A DNA stretch of 64,000 nt, from NCBI RefSeq assembly GCF_000685075.1, contig NZ_BAYD01000044.1, positions 1 through 64,000 on the forward strand, in the 5' to 3' direction. The stretch is from Paraburkholderia oxyphila NBRC 105797 (GTDB lineage: Bacteria; Pseudomonadota; Gammaproteobacteria; Burkholderiales; Burkholderiaceae). Positions 60,797-64,000 of the stretch are shown here, in pieces. The notes below the pieces were generated by a model. The model was given only the letters and a program-made list of their open reading frames with translations, was not told the DNA's origin and made no database searches. Position 1 is the first letter of the stretch. Each line of letters opens with the position of its first letter. The translations under genes were made by a program, and so were the position numbers.

Positions 60797-63127
60797 ATGC
60801 GCGCGTTGAGGCTGAGGCTCCGCTGGTTTGCCAGGCTCAGCCTGGCGGCGCCGGTGATGCTTTCACTCAACGCACCTGTCATCGCAGTCGCCCAGACGTC
60901 GGCAGGCGTGGTGATTCGCGACATCCGAGTCGACGGACTGCATCATATCGAGCCCGGCACGGTATTCGCGAATCTTCCATTCAAGCCCGGTGACACATTC
61001 AACGACGACAAGGCCTCCGAGGCGATCCGGGCGCTCTATGCGACGGGCTTTTTCAACGACGTGCGCGTCTCGATCGAGGGTGACGTGGTCGTGGTCAGCG
61101 TGGATGAACGGCTCGCGGTCGGTTCGATCGACTTTGCGGGCATCCACGAGTTCGACAAGGACAACCTGACGAAGGCGTTGAACTCGGTTGGGTTGTCGAT
61201 TGGTCGCTACTACGACAAATCGCTGGTCAGCCGGGCCGAGCAGGAGTTGAAGCGGCAGTACCTGACACGCGGCTATTACGCCGCCGAGGTCAACGTGACG
61301 GTGTCGCCGATCGACCGCAGCCGCGTGGGCCTGCTCTTCTCGGTTGTGGAAGGGCCGAGCGCAAAGATTCGCCAGGTCAACTTCATCGGCAATCACGTGT
61401 TCGACGACGCCACCTTGCACGAGGAAATGCAGTTGTCCACGCCGAACTGGTTCTCGTGGTACACGAAGGACGATATTTACTCGAAGGACAAGCTCACCGT
61501 CGATCTCGAGCACTTGCGCTCGTACTATCTCGACCGCGGCTACCTGGAGTTCAACATCGATTCGACACAGGTATCGCTCTCGCCCGACCGCAAGGACATG
61601 TATCTGACGCTGACCGTACACGAAGGCGAGCAGTACACCATTACGGACGTGGGCTTGACGGGCGATCTGCTGGGGCGAGAGGTTGGGCTCCAGAAACTGG
61701 TCGCCATTCACGCGGGCGAGCTATTCTCCGCGGCGAAACTGAAGGCGACCACCCAGGCGCTTGTCGACAGGCTGGGCGAATACGGCTACGCGTTCGCGAC
61801 GGTCAATGCGGAGCCGCAAGTCGATCAGGTGCACCACACGGTCAAGCTGACGCTGCGCGTCGAGCCGGGCCGCCGCGTGTATGTGAGACGGATCAACGTC
61901 ATCGGCAACACGCGTACGCGCGACGAGGTGGTCCGCCGCGAGATGCGTCAGATGGAGAGCGCGTGGTTCGATTCGCAAAAGCTCGCGCTTTCGAAGGACC
62001 GCATCAACCGGCTCGGCTACTTTACCGACGTCGAGGTCTCGACGGTTCCTGTCGAAGGCACGAACGACGAGGTGGACATCGACGTGAAGGTCACGGAGAA
62101 GCCCACCGGGACGATCTCGCTCGGGCTCGGCTACGGCTCGGGGGAAGGCCCCATCATTTCCGCGGGCATCTCGCAGGACAACGTGTTCGGCACCGGCAAC
62201 ACGCTTTCGCTGAATGCCAATACGTCGACCACGGCGCGCACCCTGAGCGTGACGCAGATCGACCCGTACTTCACGATCGACGGCATCAAACGCATTACCG
62301 ACGTTTACTACCGCACGAGCGAGCCGCTCTACTATTCGAGCACGACCGACACCAGCTTCCGGATCATTTCCTACGGCGCGGACATGAAGTTCGGCATTCC
62401 GTTCTCGGAAGCGGACATGGTGTACTTCGGTCTGGGCATCGAGCAGGACCGCCTGGACGTCGATGCCTCCACGCCGCAGAGCTATATCGACTATGTGAAC
62501 ACATTCGGCCGCGTCTCGAACATCGTGCCGTTGACGATCGGGTGGTCCCGCGACGCGCGCGACAGCGCGCTGGTGCCGAGCCGCGGGTATTTCGCGCAGG
62601 CGAATGCGGAATACGGCACGCCTGCGGGCGGCGTTCAGTATTACAAGACCGATATTCAGGCTCAGTACTACTACTCGTTTTCGCGCGGCTTTGTTCTGGG
62701 GCTCAACTTCCAGGGTGGCTATGGCAATGGCATCGGCAGTGCGTATCCGATCTTCAAGAATTACTTCGCGGGCGGCATAGGCACCGTGCGCGGGTACGAG
62801 CCCGGTTCGCTCGGGCCTCGCGACGTGACGACGGGCGACCCGATCGGCGGATCGAAGATGGTGGTCGGCAACATCGAATTGACGATGCCGCTGCCGGGTA
62901 CGGGCTACGACAAGACGCTGCGCGTGTTCACGTTCATCGACGGCGGCAACGTCTGGGGAACGGAGGGCAACAGCGTCGGCGCGAACGGATTGCGCTACAG
63001 CTACGGCACCGGGCTCGAATGGATCTCGCCAATCGGCCCGCTCAAGCTCGACTTCGCGCTGCCGATCGTCAGGCATGCCGGCGACCAGTACCAGAAGTTC
63101 CAGTTCCAGATCGGGACATCGTTCTGA
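60797..63127 (+). CDS. bamA: BamA/Omp85-family outer-membrane assembly protein, probable second copy
   Basis: The 776-residue protein has a signal peptide (LSLAAPVMLSLNAPVIAVAQ) and five POTRA repeats. POTRA 1 opens VIRDIRVDGLHHIEPGTVFA and POTRA 5 begins YVRRINVIGNTRTRDEVVRR. A 16-strand barrel follows (TISLGLGYGSGEGPIISAGI, lid-motif VRGYEPGSLGPRD) ending FQFQIGTSF. It is full length, close to E. coli BamA (810 aa). The standard bamA neighbours (rseP, skp, lpxD) are absent, while an LptD homologue follows, so this is probably an accessory paralogue. Confidence 0.88.
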   Translation: MRALRLRLRWFARLSLAAPVMLSLNAPVIAVAQTSAGVVIRDIRVDGLHHIEPGTVFANLPFKPGDTFNDDKASEAIRALYATGFFNDVRVSIEGDVVVVSVDERLAVGSIDFAGIHEFDKDNLTKALNSVGLSIGRYYDKSLVSRAEQELKRQYLTRGYYAAEVNVTVSPIDRSRVGLLFSVVEGPSAKIRQVNFIGNHVFDDATLHEEMQLSTPNWFSWYTKDDIYSKDKLTVDLEHLRSYYLDRGYLEFNIDSTQVSLSPDRKDMYLTLTVHEGEQYTITDVGLTGDLLGREVGLQKLVAIHAGELFSAAKLKATTQALVDRLGEYGYAFATVNAEPQVDQVHHTVKLTLRVEPGRRVYVRRINVIGNTRTRDEVVRREMRQMESAWFDSQKLALSKDRINRLGYFTDVEVSTVPVEGTNDEVDIDVKVTEKPTGTISLGLGYGSGEGPIISAGISQDNVFGTGNTLSLNANTSTTARTLSVTQIDPYFTIDGIKRITDVYYRTSEPLYYSSTTDTSFRIISYGADMKFGIPFSEADMVYFGLGIEQDRLDVDASTPQSYIDYVNTFGRVSNIVPLTIGWSRDARDSALVPSRGYFAQANAEYGTPAGGVQYYKTDIQAQYYYSFSRGFVLGLNFQGGYGNGIGSAYPIFKNYFAGGIGTVRGYEPGSLGPRDVTTGDPIGGSKMVVGNIELTMPLPGTGYDKTLRVFTFIDGGNVWGTEGNSVGANGLRYSYGTGLEWISPIGPLKLDFALPIVRHAGDQYQKFQFQIGTSF

Positions 63128-63203
63128 TTCCCTGAGCGATCCGGCAGGAAGCGGGCGCTTCGCGCCTGCTTCGCTCTATCAACCCGCATCCGCGTATTTC
63201 ACT

Positions 63204-64000
63204 TTGCAACCCACGACCGCACGATTCGGCCGGCTCAAGGCGCGAACGATCACGTTGAGCCTTTATCTGATGCTTTCGCTGCCCCCAGGCGGGCGCGGCT
63301 ATGCCCAGGCGCAGGAACTGGGGGCAGCGGAGCAGCCCGCGCAAGCCGACGACGTCTGGGCGCTGCGACTCGCCCCCCAGCTTGACGAACATCCGGTCGC
63401 GGTCGGGCAGGCGCCAGCGGTGTTTGGCGAAGGCGACTCGGCAACGGGCACGGCGAATCAGGATCTCGCGCTAAAGGGCGCGGCGCAACTGCGCCGGGCA
63501 CAGTCGGTCGTGAAGGCCGACGCGATTCACTACGACGAAGATACCGACATGGCCGATGCCTACGGGCACGTCGAGCTGACCAACGACGGGAATACCTTCA
63601 TCGGTCCGGAAGCCCATTACCAGCTCGATAGCGGCACGGGCACGATGACATTGCCGCACTGGCATTTCACCGTGACGAACGGCTCCGGGAGCGGCGTGCG
63701 GGCCGACCTGCTCGGCGACCAGCGGGAAACGGTGTACGACGGGACCTACACGACATGTTCCTGCACCACCTCGCCCGCGTGGTATCTGAAAGCATCGCGG
63801 CTGGATCTGGACAGCGGCGCCAACGAAGGTGTCGCGCATGACGGCGTGCTGTTCTTCGGCGGCGTGCCGATCTTCGCTTCGCCGTGGCTGTCGTTTCCCA
63901 TGAACGGGGACCGGCGTAGCGGCCTGCTGCCGCCGACTTTCTCCATCAGCTCGACGAACGGCTATGACCTTGCCGTGCCGATCTATTTCAACCTCGCGCC
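63204..64000 (+). CDS. lptD: LptD-family LPS-assembly outer-membrane protein, 3' end outside window
   Basis: The open frame runs to the last base. It has a signal-like start (LKARTITLSLYLMLSLPPGG then YAQAQ), LptD-type ALRLAPQLDEHP, and an OstA/LptA-like slab (VVKADAIHYDEDTDMADAYG). A Cys pair in TYTTCSCTTSPAWYLKASRL matches the N-terminal disulfide cysteines. The barrel onset is FASPWLSFPMNGDRRSGLLP and FSISSTNGYDLAVPIYFNLA. No ATG or GTG precedes the signal; TTG at 63204 is my best start, and the frame stays open up to the bamA stop. LptD is itself assembled by BamA, so the pair is meaningful. Confidence 0.85.
   Translation, partial: MQPTTARFGRLKARTITLSLYLMLSLPPGGRGYAQAQELGAAEQPAQADDVWALRLAPQLDEHPVAVGQAPAVFGEGDSATGTANQDLALKGAAQLRRAQSVVKADAIHYDEDTDMADAYGHVELTNDGNTFIGPEAHYQLDSGTGTMTLPHWHFTVTNGSGSGVRADLLGDQRETVYDGTYTTCSCTTSPAWYLKASRLDLDSGANEGVAHDGVLFFGGVPIFASPWLSFPMNGDRRSGLLPPTFSISSTNGYDLAVPIYFNLA

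Noticed and set aside
60429-60809. A 126-codon frame before the bamA homologue
   Set aside because: There is an AGGAGA upstream, but the product has no recognisable pattern and overlaps the bamA start in another frame. Kept only as part of the no-gene stretch.

Overview
The window reads as high-GC DNA from a Burkholderiaceae member, most like Burkholderia, Paraburkholderia or Caballeronia. Supporting signs are an N-type F-ATPase operon, a polyhydroxyalkanoate (PHA) synthase, two OmpC-type Burkholderia porins, a DevC-type permease remnant, and E. coli-like LexA boxes (CTGT-N8-ACAG). The many accessory catabolic clusters suggest a secondary chromosome or megaplasmid; that is inference.

Region A (1-16.8 kb) is a low-oxygen, energy and carbon-storage island. 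It holds a universal stress protein, a phasin-like protein, acetate uptake and activation (satP, acs), the complete N-ATPase operon atpDCQRBEFAG, a hemerythrin, a PHA synthase and a Zn alcohol dehydrogenase. FNR/Dnr-type palindromes (TTGAY-N4-RTCAA) lie upstream of nearly every transcription unit, so the island looks like one oxygen-responsive regulon. It is also decaying: a permease/outer-membrane-factor deletion scar (~777), a BON-domain gene broken by one extra 7-bp repeat unit (12564-12584), and a truncated flavodoxin-like gene (12684).

Region B (16.9-35.0 kb) looks like a ureide or amide catabolic system. One minus-strand operon encodes FdrA, two DUF1116 (YlbE/AllG-like) proteins, carbamate kinase, a DUF2877 (YlbF/AllH-like) protein and a gamma-glutamyltranspeptidase-like Ntn hydrolase. 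This is the oxamate-carbamoyltransferase set with a second DUF1116 and an Ntn hydrolase added. A second minus-strand operon encodes a BMP-type ABC importer, a cysteine hydrolase and a porin. A LysR regulator lies between them. A matching 34-bp segment (27/34 identical) sits upstream of both operons. A CodA-type amidohydrolase and a DUF1097 membrane protein diverge from the importer.

Region C (35.0-50.7 kb) is a candidate N-heterocycle degradation island. It has a luciferase-like flavin monooxygenase, two flavin reductase/Nudix-like fusion proteins, an alpha/beta hydrolase, a DUF1185 'amino acid synthesis' protein, DUF1330, two aldehyde dehydrogenases, an NCS1 permease, a spermidine/putrescine-type ABC importer and two FadR-type GntR regulators. 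ATGGNATNCCAT-like operators lie at three promoter regions.

Region D (50.7-64 kb) is mixed. It holds a small lipoprotein, DctA, a fumarase/aspartase-superfamily lyase divergent from a HutC-type regulator with twin TGTCCGGACA operators, an orphan small gene behind two tandem SOS boxes, a PEBP protein, a chemoreceptor with no periplasmic sensor, a porin, and a BamA homologue next to an LptD homologue that runs off the window end.
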